Below are positions 1-9,281 of a stretch of DNA of 64,000 nt, one piece after another. The position numbers and the translations under genes were made by a program. Each line of letters opens with the position of its first letter. Position 1 is the stretch's first letter. Location of the stretch: positions 76,692-140,691 of the forward strand of contig JBILGM010000002.1 of the NCBI GenBank assembly GCA_044351045.1, given 5' to 3'. A model generated the notes under the pieces. It did no database searches, was not told where the DNA came from, and saw nothing but the letters and a program-made list of their open reading frames with translations. The stretch comes from UBA6136 sp044351045. Its GTDB lineage: Bacteria > Pseudomonadota > Gammaproteobacteria > Methylococcales > Methylococcaceae.

Positions 1-32
1 CCTAACGACCTCCATCCCTGCCAGGCCTTCAT

Positions 33-1685
33 ATGCGACTCGCTAGATTATTTCTGCCCTTACTGCTGTTGCTCACTCCGTGGCCGGGATCTCATGCGGG
101 GTCAGATCAATCCTCAGAGCAGGTAACCAAGGCTCAGCAAGATGAGGAGCGTTTGGTTGAGACATCGCCCATACCCAGTCCAAAAGACACAGCACGACTG
201 TCCTTAAGACCGTTGGCAGACGTCCTCAAGCAAATCGAACGAGAACAGGGAATCCGCTTTAACCTGGCGGCTGAACTCGGCAAAGACAAAGTGGAAAGTC
301 CCTGGGGCTCGATCGACAAGGCCGCTGACATTTCGCAATTGCTGAAGGGCTACAACTGGGCGGGTAGGCATGATAGCCAGGGTCGTTTGGTATCCGTTAG
401 CGTGACAGGACGGAACGGTGACGGGCAGCATCAGGCCATCGGCAAGCCGAACCCCCCCCCTTCCCTGTTTGCCTACCGGAAGACAGACGGCAAATTACCC
501 AAGCGATATCGGGGCTATCCAGCGGGGTCGGTTTTCCCGATCGATCTCCCGGTCAAGCAACTCCGCGAAATGTCGTTAGGCGATCGCCTGTCCATGCATC
601 TGCCGGACGGGGCACATGAACTGGTTCACGACAATGCCTGGGACCACAAGAATGGCGACAAAACCTGGGTGGGCCGTACCGATAACGTCGCCCAATCGTT
701 GTATCGGACCCAAATCACCCTGGGTGATGGGAATGTTGTCGATGGTCAGATACGCACGCCCCATGGGTTCTATCTCTTGGAGTCAGATGACAGCGGACAG
801 TGGCTGATCGATGTAGCTGCCACCGGCTTGGTGCGGGGAGCGTTTGAAAACGGCCTGTCGCTGCCACCGCCGCAGTTTGTTGCCCCGATCAGTGAGGCCA
901 GCACGAGCGGTCATGACTCCATATCCGATGGTACCGACAATACCGGGTTTGTCGCGCCCACTTACGGGAAGGGCAAACTCTCCGAGCTGGATATTCTGCT
1001 GCTTTATACCGACGGTCTGGAGGCTGATGGCCTCAAGACGCGGCTGAATAGCCTGGTTGCCATGGCCAATCAGGCGCTTTCTGACAGTCGGGCGATGGTT
1101 CGACTGAATCTGGTGGCCACCGAATCGACTTCATACCCCGATGCTAGCAGCAACCGGTTGGCGCTCGATCAATTGACCCAACATCAGGGCGGATTGGCCC
1201 ATGCTGAGCAGCTCAGAAAAAAACACTACGCCGACCTGGTGATATTGATGCGGGCCTTCAAGCCAAAAGCGCAAGGGCGATCCTGCGGCGAAGCCTGGGT
1301 CAATGGCAGCCAGGGGTCTCCTTTGTCACCGTCTCTGGCCTACGCTGTGGTTAATGACGGGCGCGCTGACGGTTACTACTGCTCCAATTACACCTTGGCC
1401 CATGAAGTCGGCCACCTGCTGGGCGCCTCTCATGATCGTCAGAACGCCCGCGTCGGCGGTCACTTTTCCTACTCCTTCGGCTATGGGGTCAAGGGCCAGT
1501 TTGGTGACATCATGAGTTACCTTGATCCGGAAGTCGGGCTGTTCGCCAATCCTGCCGTTCAGCAATGCGCGGGGCGTGTGTGCGGCATCCCAGCTGGCCA
1601 GACCGGCGAAGCCGATGTGATCGCGACCTTCAACCAGACCGTCAAATCCGTCGAATCATTTATGAAGAAAGACGATCACGAATAA
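33..1685 (+). CDS. Secreted metzincin metalloprotease (reprolysin/M12B-like)
   Basis: Predicted secreted zinc endopeptidase of 550 residues. A signal peptide is clear at residues 1-22 (basic MRLAR, then a leucine-rich core). Residues about 55-110 (LADVLKQIEREQGIRF...) resemble the small STN-type domain found at the start of secretins and TonB receptors. The protease signature HEVGHLLGASHD places zinc ligands at His457, His461 and His467 with catalytic Glu458, and a Met-turn (DIMSYL, Met494) follows, as metzincins require. Cysteines near 425, 451, 511 and 516 could form disulfides, fitting a periplasmic or extracellular location. Substrate is unknown. It precedes the permease gene by 47 bases on the same strand, with no obvious functional link. 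The catalytic class is clear; the biological role is not. Confidence 0.8.
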   Translation: MRLARLFLPLLLLLTPWPGSHAGSDQSSEQVTKAQQDEERLVETSPIPSPKDTARLSLRPLADVLKQIEREQGIRFNLAAELGKDKVESPWGSIDKAADISQLLKGYNWAGRHDSQGRLVSVSVTGRNGDGQHQAIGKPNPPPSLFAYRKTDGKLPKRYRGYPAGSVFPIDLPVKQLREMSLGDRLSMHLPDGAHELVHDNAWDHKNGDKTWVGRTDNVAQSLYRTQITLGDGNVVDGQIRTPHGFYLLESDDSGQWLIDVAATGLVRGAFENGLSLPPPQFVAPISEASTSGHDSISDGTDNTGFVAPTYGKGKLSELDILLLYTDGLEADGLKTRLNSLVAMANQALSDSRAMVRLNLVATESTSYPDASSNRLALDQLTQHQGGLAHAEQLRKKHYADLVILMRAFKPKAQGRSCGEAWVNGSQGSPLSPSLAYAVVNDGRADGYYCSNYTLAHEVGHLLGASHDRQNARVGGHFSYSFGYGVKGQFGDIMSYLDPEVGLFANPAVQQCAGRVCGIPAGQTGEADVIATFNQTVKSVESFMKKDDHE

Positions 1686-1732
1686 GTACGTAATATAATT
1701 CCCAAAATAAGAAAAACCGAGGAAGCACCGCG

Positions 1733-3205
1733 ATGAAGCAACAAGAATCAGAATCCGTACTCAACGAGCAAGATGGATTGAAGCGTGATCTTGCAAGTCG
1801 GCACATACAGCTGATCGCTATCGGGGGCTGTATTGGCACGGGCCTTTTCATGGGGTCTGGTAAAACCATCTCAATGACAGGACCTGCGGTCATTCTGGTT
1901 TATTCCGTTATTGGCTTTATGCTCTTTTTTGTGATGCGTGCCATGGGGGAGTTGCTCCTCTCTAATCTGGCCTACAAGTCCTTTGTGGATTGCGCAGAGG
2001 ATATTCTTGGTCCTTGGGCGGGCTTCGTCACCGGATGGTCTTACTGGTTCGCCTGGATCGTCACGGCGATTGCCGAAGTCATTGCCATTGCTGGGTACTT
2101 TTCATTCTGGTGGCCGGATCTTCCGACATGGATACCTGCTCTGGCGTCCGTTGCCGTGCTCCTAACCATCAATCTGCTCACCGTCAAGGCCTTTGGTGAA
2201 ATTGAATTCTGGTTTGCGCTGATCAAGATAATTGCAATTCTGTCGTTGATTGGCGTGGGGCTATACCTCACGGCCACCCGTTTCATCTCGCCGGAAGGCT
2301 ACCAGGCATCGGTGACTAACATCTGGTCATATGGTGGTTTTTTCCCCAAAGGCATGGAGGGAGTAATCGCGGGATTTCAAACCGCCGTGTTTGCTTTCGT
2401 CGGGATGGAAATCGTCGGCACAACGGCGGCCGAGGTCAGAAATCCGGGAGAAGTGATGCCGCGAGCGATCAATACGATTCCTGTTCGCATCCTCACGTTC
2501 TATCTCGGTACCCTGGCCATCCTAATGATGGTTACTCCTTGGCCACATATCCCCTCGCAAAGCAGCCCCTTCGTTGGAATGTTCGCTCTGACGGGCTTTG
2601 CAGCGGCGGCATCCGTGGTGAACTTTGTTGTCGTTAGTTCGGCTCTCTCCTCGACGAATAGCGGCATTTATTCAACTTCACGAATGCTTTACGGTTTGTC
2701 ATGGCATCGTGATGCTTCAGCGCTATTCGGAAAACTATCGAGCCGGGGAGTTCCGGCCAATGGCCTCTTGTTGGCGGCCATTCTTCTGCTTTCGGCCGCA
2801 GCACTGCTGGCTGCCGGAGGTTCAGTTATGGATGCCTTTCAGATGGTAGGTTCGGTTGCCTCACTGCTCTTTATCTTCGTTTGGGCGATCATTCTGATGT
2901 GCTATCTGACCTATCGCAGACGTCGGCCCCATTTGCACCATGCCTCTAGCTTCAAAATGCCGGCGGGTCCACTGATGAGTTATGTAGTGTTGGCATTTTT
3001 CCTTTTTCTTTTGGTTGCCCTTGCAGAAGATGCGACTACGCGCATATCCATTTTGATTCTTCCTGTGTGGTTCCTCCTGCTGGCATTCCTCTATTTCAGA
3101 AGAATCCGGAAGACAACCCACCATATATCTCGACGCCAAGGTCACTTGGATAAAGTCGCGAAGGAAAAGACTGCAGCGGCGGCTTTTCTGAGTGAGAGTC
3201 GTTAA
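1733..3205 (+). CDS. cycA: Amino acid permease, CycA-like (D-serine/D-alanine/glycine:H+ symporter)
   Basis: Inner-membrane APC-superfamily proton symporter of 490 residues, about the family's usual length, with twelve hydrophobic segments. The start region RHIQLIAIGGCIGTGLFMGS carries the conserved APC unwound helix-1 GxGIGTGLF signature, and several stretches (FFVMRAMGELLLSNL, LLGPWAG, GTTAAE, NSGIYSTSRML) follow E. coli CycA closely. It probably imports small neutral D-amino acids and glycine. A good ribosome site (GAGGAAG) lies about 7 bases before the ATG. The C-terminal 30 residues are lysine/arginine-rich and cytoplasmic. Substrate is inferred from family resemblance; a GABA or proline permease of the same family is the main alternative. 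Confidence 0.82.
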   Translation: MKQQESESVLNEQDGLKRDLASRHIQLIAIGGCIGTGLFMGSGKTISMTGPAVILVYSVIGFMLFFVMRAMGELLLSNLAYKSFVDCAEDILGPWAGFVTGWSYWFAWIVTAIAEVIAIAGYFSFWWPDLPTWIPALASVAVLLTINLLTVKAFGEIEFWFALIKIIAILSLIGVGLYLTATRFISPEGYQASVTNIWSYGGFFPKGMEGVIAGFQTAVFAFVGMEIVGTTAAEVRNPGEVMPRAINTIPVRILTFYLGTLAILMMVTPWPHIPSQSSPFVGMFALTGFAAAASVVNFVVVSSALSSTNSGIYSTSRMLYGLSWHRDASALFGKLSSRGVPANGLLLAAILLLSAAALLAAGGSVMDAFQMVGSVASLLFIFVWAIILMCYLTYRRRRPHLHHASSFKMPAGPLMSYVVLAFFLFLLVALAEDATTRISILILPVWFLLLAFLYFRRIRKTTHHISRRQGHLDKVAKEKTAAAAFLSESR

Positions 3206-3229
3206 ACCCGCAAAAACCCTTACTCTGAC

Positions 3230-4267
3230 ATGCAATCGCTAAGCATGATCCAACCGGACGACTGGCACCTCCACTTGCGCGATGGAGATGTCCTGCGGAA
3301 TGTCGTCCAGGATAGCGCTCGCCAGTTCGGCCGAGCCATTGTCATGCCCAATCTCAAACCACCGGTCACGTCTGTGGCCGATGCCCTCGCCTACCGCCAG
3401 CGCATACTTGCCGCATTACCCGAGGACAGCCGTTTTGAGCCGCTGATGACACTTTATCTGACCAATACCACGCCGGCTGACGAGGTCCGGCGGGTTGCGG
3501 AATCTAGCGTGGTACATGGCTTCAAGCTTTACCCGGCGGGTGCAACGACCAATTCTGATGCAGGTGTCAACCAGCTGGAAGCGCTCTACCCCCTTTTTGA
3601 GGTCATGGAGCAGCAGGACGTGCCGCTGCTGGTGCACGGTGAGGTGACCGATAACCATATCGATATTTTCGACCGGGAAAAGGTATTCATTGATCGCCAT
3701 CTGGCCCCGCTGGTTCATCAATTTCCGGGACTGCGCGTGGTGCTGGAGCACATCACGACGCGTGAAGGCGCCCATTTTGTTCGCGACAGTCGGCCTGGCG
3801 TGGGCGCAACCATCACCGCGCACCACCTGCTCTACAATCGCAACGCCATGCTGGCCGGCGGCATTCGCCCTCACTTTTACTGTTTGCCCATCCTCAAGCG
3901 CGAGCCCCATCGCCAAGCGCTGCTGGAAGCAGCTACTAGTGGAAATACCCAATTTTTTCTCGGCACCGACAGCGCGCCCCATTCTCGACACGCAAAGGAA
4001 ACCGCTTGTGGCTGTGCCGGTTGCTATACCGCCCATACCGCTCTGGAGCTTTATGCCATGGCTTTTGAGTCAGTGAATGCCCTGGATAAGCTGGAAGCTT
4101 TTGCCAGTTTTCATGGCGCTGATTTTTACCGGCTGCCGCGCAACGCCAGTCTTATCACGCTGGAGAAAACTACTTGGGTAGTGCCTGAACAACTCAGCCT
4201 TGGCGATGATGCGTTGATTCCCTTCATGGCCGCTGAAACCATCGGCTGGCGGGCCTTTCAGTCCTAG
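3230..4267 (+). CDS. pyrC: Dihydroorotase, class II
   Basis: Catalyses reversible cyclisation of N-carbamoyl-L-aspartate to dihydroorotate, the third step of pyrimidine synthesis. At 345 residues it matches the roughly 345-residue class II (PyrC) enzymes. Metal ligands are visible in DWHLHLRDG (His13, His15), the carbamylated lysine in GFKLYPAGATTNSDAG (about residue 99), histidines in LLVHGEV and VLEHIT, and the catalytic Asp in LGTDSAPH. A second in-frame ATG (3245, MIQPDDW) could be the true start; neither has a strong ribosome site. It starts 24 bases after the permease stop and may share its transcript. Confidence 0.95.
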   Translation: MQSLSMIQPDDWHLHLRDGDVLRNVVQDSARQFGRAIVMPNLKPPVTSVADALAYRQRILAALPEDSRFEPLMTLYLTNTTPADEVRRVAESSVVHGFKLYPAGATTNSDAGVNQLEALYPLFEVMEQQDVPLLVHGEVTDNHIDIFDREKVFIDRHLAPLVHQFPGLRVVLEHITTREGAHFVRDSRPGVGATITAHHLLYNRNAMLAGGIRPHFYCLPILKREPHRQALLEAATSGNTQFFLGTDSAPHSRHAKETACGCAGCYTAHTALELYAMAFESVNALDKLEAFASFHGADFYRLPRNASLITLEKTTWVVPEQLSLGDDALIPFMAAETIGWRAFQS

Positions 4268-4346
4268 CCACTGTGGTAAGATTGCCGATTTTTAGCCCGC
4301 GCCAAGCGGGTGGTTCCACACCTCTCATTCGTCTGTCGTCCATTTC

Positions 4347-5255
4347 ATGCAAGAACACAAGCTCACCCACTTAAAGCAGTTGGAAGCCGAGAGCATCCAC
4401 ATTATTCGCGAAGTGGCCGCTGAGTTTGACCGGCCGGTCATGCTCTATTCGATCGGCAAGGATTCGGCGGTGATGCTGCATCTGGCGATGAAGGCATTTT
4501 ATCCGGGCAAACCGCCCTTCCCTTTGCTGCATGTGGATACCACGTGGAAGTTCCGGGAGATGATCACTTTCAGGGATCGTCTGGCGCATGACCTGGGCCT
4601 TGACCTGATTGTCCACATCAATCAAGAAGGTGTCGCGCAGGGTATCGGTCCGTTTACTCATGGCAGCGAGAAGCACACCGACATCATGAAGACCGAGGCG
4701 CTGAAGCAGGCGCTCAATCAGTATCAGTTTGATGCGGCTTTCGGCGGCGCGCGTCGGGACGAGGAAAAGTCCCGGGCCAAGGAGCGGGTCTATTCCTTCC
4801 GCGACCAGCATCATCGCTGGGACCCCAAGAATCAGCGTCCGGAACTGTGGAACGTCTACAACGGCAAGGTCAACAAGGGTGAGAGCATTCGAGTGTTCCC
4901 GCTCTCCAACTGGACCGAGCTGGATATTTGGCAGTACATCTATCTGGAAGATATCCCTATCGTGCCCCTGTACTACGCTGCCGAACGGCCGGTGGTGCAA
5001 CGTGATGGCATCCTGATCATGGTCGATGACGAGCGCATGCCCCTTGAGCCGGGTGAGGTACCGGAAATGAAACAGGTGCGTTTCCGTACCCTGGGTTGTT
5101 ATCCGCTGACTGGTGCGGTGGAATCGACGGCGACCACCCTGCCCGACATCATTCAGGAAATGCTGCTGACGACCACCTCGGAACGGCAAGGCCGCCTGAT
5201 CGACCATGACCAGGCCGGGTCGATGGAAAAGAAGAAAAAAGAGGGATATTTCTAA
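4347..5255 (+). CDS. cysD: Sulfate adenylyltransferase subunit 2
   Basis: Catalytic subunit of the heterodimeric ATP sulfurylase that makes adenosine 5'-phosphosulfate (APS) from sulfate and ATP, driven by GTP hydrolysis in CysN. The 302-residue length equals the E. coli protein. The PP-loop-like nucleotide site appears as YSIGKDSAVMLHLA near residue 32, and GGARRDEEKSRAKER is the conserved loop of the PAPS-reductase/CysD fold. The stop overlaps the next start (TAATG at 5253-5257), so the two subunits are translationally coupled. No cysC, cysH or cysIJ lies in this window. Confidence 0.96.
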   Translation: MQEHKLTHLKQLEAESIHIIREVAAEFDRPVMLYSIGKDSAVMLHLAMKAFYPGKPPFPLLHVDTTWKFREMITFRDRLAHDLGLDLIVHINQEGVAQGIGPFTHGSEKHTDIMKTEALKQALNQYQFDAAFGGARRDEEKSRAKERVYSFRDQHHRWDPKNQRPELWNVYNGKVNKGESIRVFPLSNWTELDIWQYIYLEDIPIVPLYYAAERPVVQRDGILIMVDDERMPLEPGEVPEMKQVRFRTLGCYPLTGAVESTATTLPDIIQEMLLTTTSERQGRLIDHDQAGSMEKKKKEGYF

Positions 5256-6904
5256 TGTCGCACCAATCCGACCTGATCGCCAGCGACATTCACGCCTACC
5301 TGACCCAGCATGAGCGCAAGGAACTGCTGCGCTTTCTGACCTGCGGTAATGTCGACGACGGCAAAAGCACGCTGATTGGCCGTTTGCTGCATGACTCGAA
5401 GATGATCTACGAGGATCAGATTGCCGCCATACGCAAGGACAGCGCCAAGTTCGGCACCACCGGCGACGATTTCGATCCGGCCCTGCTCATGGATGGCCTG
5501 CAGGCCGAGCGCGAGCAAGGCATTACTATCGATGTCGCCTACCGCTATTTCTCGACCACCCGGCGCAAGTTCATTATCGCCGACACGCCGGGCCATGAGC
5601 AGTACACCCGTAACATGGCGACCGGCGCCTCGACTTGTGACCTGGCCATCATCCTGATCGATGCCCGCCATGGGGTGCAAACCCAGACCCGCCGCCACAG
5701 TTACATCGTGTCGCTGCTGGGTATCCGTCACGTCATCGTGGCCATCAACAAGATGGATCTGGTCGACTTCAGTGAGGACGTGTTCAACGGTATTCGGGCC
5801 GACTATCTAGCCTTTGCCGAGAAACTAGCGATCAAGGACATCCGCTTCCTGCCGCTGTCAGCCCTTAAGGGCGACAACGTGGTGAATCCCAGCCCTAGTA
5901 TGCCCTGGTTTAGCGGGCAACCGCTGATGGCCTTGCTGGACAGCATCGAAATCGCCAACGATCAGAACTTCGTCAATCCGCGTTTCCCCGTGCAGTACGT
6001 CAATCGGCCCAATCTGGATTTTCGCGGTTACAGTGGCACCGTGGCGGCCGGAATCTTCCGCACCGGCGATCCGATCATGGCCCTGCCCTCCCGCAAGACC
6101 AGCCGGATTGCCTCCATCGTCACCTACGACGGCGAACTGGAGGAAGCCTTTCCGCCCCAGACCGTCACCATCACCCTGGAGGATGAGATCGACGTCAGCC
6201 GCGGTGACATGCTGGTTAGGCCGGATGATCTGCCGCAACTGGAATCCCGCTTCCTGGCGCATGTCGTCTGGTTGACCGAGGCGGCGTTGGTGCCGGGCCG
6301 GCAGTATCTGATCAAGCAGAACACCCGCGCCGTCACCGGGTCGGTGCCTAATATCCGCTACCGCATCGACGTCAACACCCAGGCCCATCATCCGGCGAGC
6401 CAATTGCATTTAAACGAGATCGGTCTGTGTGAGGTCGCCCTCAGGGCGCCGATCGCCTTCGATCCCTACACGGTCTGCAAGGGCACCGGCTCCTTCATCG
6501 TCATCGATCGGCTGACCAATGTCACCGTCGGCGCGGGAATGATTGTGGGCTTGTCGGATCAAGAGGAATCAAAGGGCCGCGTCACTCTGCAGGAACGCGA
6601 AGCCCGTTATGGTCAGAAGGCCACGACGATCGCACTGACCTTCGCGCAGCGGGAACTGGCCTATCAGCTGGAACGACGCTTGTTCAATCTCGGTCATGCC
6701 GCCATGGTACTGGACGATGCCAGTTTTGCCGCGCAAGCCGATTTCATTGCCCAGCAAATCAATCGCGCAGGGGTGATTTGTCTGTGTGTTCTAGAGGACG
6801 CAGAGTCCAAACTTGAATCATTCCCAACCAGGGTACCCGCAGGACTGAACACGACTGAAGAATTGCTCGACTGGATGAGCCATGAGGGAATGCTTCTGAC
6901 CTGA
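5255..6904 (+). CDS. cysN: Sulfate adenylyltransferase subunit 1 (GTPase) with vestigial APS-kinase tail
   Basis: Regulatory GTPase of ATP sulfurylase. GTP motifs are intact: GNVDDGKST (P-loop, about residues 30-38), DTPGHEQYTRNM and NKMDLVD. At 549 residues it is about 75 longer than E. coli CysN. The extra C-terminal part (from about residue 449) aligns by eye with the start of the APS kinase domain of CysNC fusions: ARYGQKATTIALT...ELAYQLERRLFNLGHAAMVLDD. The stretch that should read GLSGSGKST is replaced by FAQREL, so the kinase P-loop is gone. The tail is probably a catalytically dead remnant kept for structure. It ends 2 bases from the convergent comEC stop. Confidence 0.93.
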   Translation: MSHQSDLIASDIHAYLTQHERKELLRFLTCGNVDDGKSTLIGRLLHDSKMIYEDQIAAIRKDSAKFGTTGDDFDPALLMDGLQAEREQGITIDVAYRYFSTTRRKFIIADTPGHEQYTRNMATGASTCDLAIILIDARHGVQTQTRRHSYIVSLLGIRHVIVAINKMDLVDFSEDVFNGIRADYLAFAEKLAIKDIRFLPLSALKGDNVVNPSPSMPWFSGQPLMALLDSIEIANDQNFVNPRFPVQYVNRPNLDFRGYSGTVAAGIFRTGDPIMALPSRKTSRIASIVTYDGELEEAFPPQTVTITLEDEIDVSRGDMLVRPDDLPQLESRFLAHVVWLTEAALVPGRQYLIKQNTRAVTGSVPNIRYRIDVNTQAHHPASQLHLNEIGLCEVALRAPIAFDPYTVCKGTGSFIVIDRLTNVTVGAGMIVGLSDQEESKGRVTLQEREARYGQKATTIALTFAQRELAYQLERRLFNLGHAAMVLDDASFAAQADFIAQQINRAGVICLCVLEDAESKLESFPTRVPAGLNTTEELLDWMSHEGMLLT

Positions 6905-6906
6905 AA

Positions 6907-9231
6907 TCAGGGCAGCGTCCAATAGTGCCGATGCTGCCGACGCCAGCCGGTGGGTGCTGATACCCCGGTATCGATGTCCACCTTCAGGCTGATTGCGCCG
7001 TCTGCGCCGCTGTTCATGATCGTCACGTCATGTCCTTGGTAACGGGCCGTTACGGAGGAATGGGGAAATCCGAAGCGATTCAAATACCCGGCCGGTATCA
7101 AGGCCCAGCGCGGGCTCACTCCTTGGACGAACGCCTCGCTTGATGACGTTTTGCTCCCATGGTGCGGAACGATCAGGACCTCACTTTTCAGCTTGGCGGC
7201 ATTCCGCTGCAGTAATTGCCGCTCCCCCTCGGCTTCGATGTCGCCGGTCAGCAGTACGCTGCCCCCTTTCGCGCTCACCTTGAGCACGCAGGAATTGTCG
7301 TTTTCCTTATCCCCTGGCACTACTGGCCCCATCATTTCGAACACGACCTCATCCCATTCCCATTGCTGTCCGGCCATGCAGTCCACGACAGGGGCGTCCC
7401 TGAAACGCGATGCCACGCTGGTGTAGAGCCTGTTCACGGTAAACGTGTCGAGCAAGGAGCGAGCGCCACCAATATGGTCGTTATCGCCGTGACTGACAAT
7501 CAGGGCATCGATTTGCTGCTTACCCCGAGCATGAAGATAGGGCTCAATGACGGCACTACCCATGTCAAAACTGGCGCTGAGGCGGGCGCCGGTGTCATAA
7601 ATCAGCGTTTTGTGGCGCGTTTCTATGATGGCGGCAAGCCCCTGCCCCACATCCAGCAAGGTCAGCTGATACCCGCCTGGATTGGGCCGATCGGGTTCGT
7701 AGAGGGCCGCCGGTAGCCACATCACCAGGCCCAGCCAGCGCCCTGGTATTCCGCGGGGAGCCAGCAGCCAGATCACACCCAACAGCGCAAACAGGATGCA
7801 CCAGATCGGCGGCTCGGCATGAGTCCATTGGGCATAGGGCAGTACCGAGAGCGCTTCCAGCACTCGCCATGAGGTTTGCATGATGACTTCCGCCAGCGTC
7901 AACAAGCCCTGACCCAAGGTAGGAATGCCCGCCAGCAGCAAGGTGCCTGTCAGGCAAAGAGGAATCAGTATTGTCCCCAAAATCGGCACGGCCAAAAGGT
8001 TTGCGACCGGAGAAATCAGGGAAACCTGACCAAAGAACAGCAATAGCAAGGGCGCCAGGCCTATCGCGGTGATCCAGTTGATGTGCCACAAGAGGCGACC
8101 GGCCCTCCGGTTTCCAGGTCGCCCGACTACCGTATAACTGATCATCGCCACCGCACCGAAGGATAGCCAGAATCCCGGCGCCACGACCGCCAGGGGGTCC
8201 CACAGTAAGACCGCGACCAATGCCAATGCGAGCACATGCGATGCACGGAGATGTCGTTGGCAGACGATGCCGCCCATCGCCACCGCGATCATGATCATGG
8301 CCCGTTGGGTCGGTATGGCAAAGTCGGCCAGCCCTGAATAGAGGAGCGCCGCCAATAAGCCAGCCCAAGCCGCTATGGCGGGGGGTGGCCAGCGCATGAT
8401 GCCCAATCGCGCCGTGGCCTTTAGCGTCACCACCAAGATGAATCCGGCGATCAGACCAACATGTGACCCGGAGATGGCAATCAGGTGAGCGGTACCGGTT
8501 CTCCGCAGAACCTCCCATTGTGCTCGAGTAATGTCATCCTGTTCTCCCATGGTCAGTGCCTTGAGCAAGCCGGCGACGGGACTTTTGCCCAAGGCCGTGC
8601 CGAGCCGGTCGTAAATACGCTGCCGCTCGGACTGCAGCATCGCATTCATACTTGACGATGATTCGGCCGGTCGATTTTCCGGCGTGTCGCGAACGTAACC
8701 CACGGCCCGAATGCCCTGGGCAAATAGCCATTGTTCATAATCAAATCCTCCCGGATTCATCATGCCGCGCGGTGGCCTGAGGCTGAGTCGTAACCGCCAG
8801 GATTCGCCCGCCTTCAGTGGCTGCACCCCGTCATACCAGCTGATGCGGACCAGACGGGGAATCGTGATACCCGTTGGCTCGATAACGCGTGCCACTCTGA
8901 GGTCGAAGCGCAGCCCACGATCCATCGAGCTGGGAATACCCTTGACCCACCCCTCCACCAGCACTTCCTGCCGACCTTCAGTCTCCGGCAAGGCATCCGC
9001 CAACCGATAAGTGCCATATGCCCAGGCCCAGCCGAGCCCAATCACAATGGAGAGCAGGAAAAGCTTTCGCGGGCGGAGAAACAATAAAACGGCAAGCGCC
9101 AATGGCAAGCTCGCCCAAGCCGGAGGCAGGGCCGGAAGCTGCTGGATCAGCAGCATGCCCAGCGTTAATCCCAGCGCAAACCGCAGGATCAAGATGTCTG
9201 TAGCGCTGGATGAAGGCCGCATTGCCGACAT
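6907..9231 (-). CDS. comEC: ComEC/Rec2 family DNA-uptake channel protein
   Basis: Polytopic inner-membrane protein of 774 residues that moves single-stranded DNA into the cytoplasm during natural transformation. Order: N-terminal membrane segments with the ComEC_N soluble region (about 1-200), the competence membrane domain (about 210-500, with TGTAHLIAISGSHVGLIAG), then a C-terminal metallo-beta-lactamase-like domain (from about 520, LTLLDVGQGLAAII) containing VSHGDNDHIGG and VPHHGSKTSS. The HxxxDH-type motif (S-H-G-D-N-D-H) is the usual ComEC form. It suggests competence, but no pilus genes are nearby. It lies downstream of the decayed umuDC on the same strand. Confidence 0.93.
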   Translation of the reverse strand: MSAMRPSSSATDILILRFALGLTLGMLLIQQLPALPPAWASLPLALAVLLFLRPRKLFLLSIVIGLGWAWAYGTYRLADALPETEGRQEVLVEGWVKGIPSSMDRGLRFDLRVARVIEPTGITIPRLVRISWYDGVQPLKAGESWRLRLSLRPPRGMMNPGGFDYEQWLFAQGIRAVGYVRDTPENRPAESSSSMNAMLQSERQRIYDRLGTALGKSPVAGLLKALTMGEQDDITRAQWEVLRRTGTAHLIAISGSHVGLIAGFILVVTLKATARLGIMRWPPPAIAAWAGLLAALLYSGLADFAIPTQRAMIMIAVAMGGIVCQRHLRASHVLALALVAVLLWDPLAVVAPGFWLSFGAVAMISYTVVGRPGNRRAGRLLWHINWITAIGLAPLLLLFFGQVSLISPVANLLAVPILGTILIPLCLTGTLLLAGIPTLGQGLLTLAEVIMQTSWRVLEALSVLPYAQWTHAEPPIWCILFALLGVIWLLAPRGIPGRWLGLVMWLPAALYEPDRPNPGGYQLTLLDVGQGLAAIIETRHKTLIYDTGARLSASFDMGSAVIEPYLHARGKQQIDALIVSHGDNDHIGGARSLLDTFTVNRLYTSVASRFRDAPVVDCMAGQQWEWDEVVFEMMGPVVPGDKENDNSCVLKVSAKGGSVLLTGDIEAEGERQLLQRNAAKLKSEVLIVPHHGSKTSSSEAFVQGVSPRWALIPAGYLNRFGFPHSSVTARYQGHDVTIMNSGADGAISLKVDIDTGVSAPTGWRRQHRHYWTLP

Positions 9232-9281
9232 ATTTCAGGGGGGGTTAGCTCAAAGGCGAGAATTAGGCCGATGCAGCCCCA

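Noticed and set aside
3416..4036. 206-codon open frame opposite pyrC
   Set aside because: Lies wholly antisense to a certain pyrC and shows no family signature; typical high-GC shadow frame.
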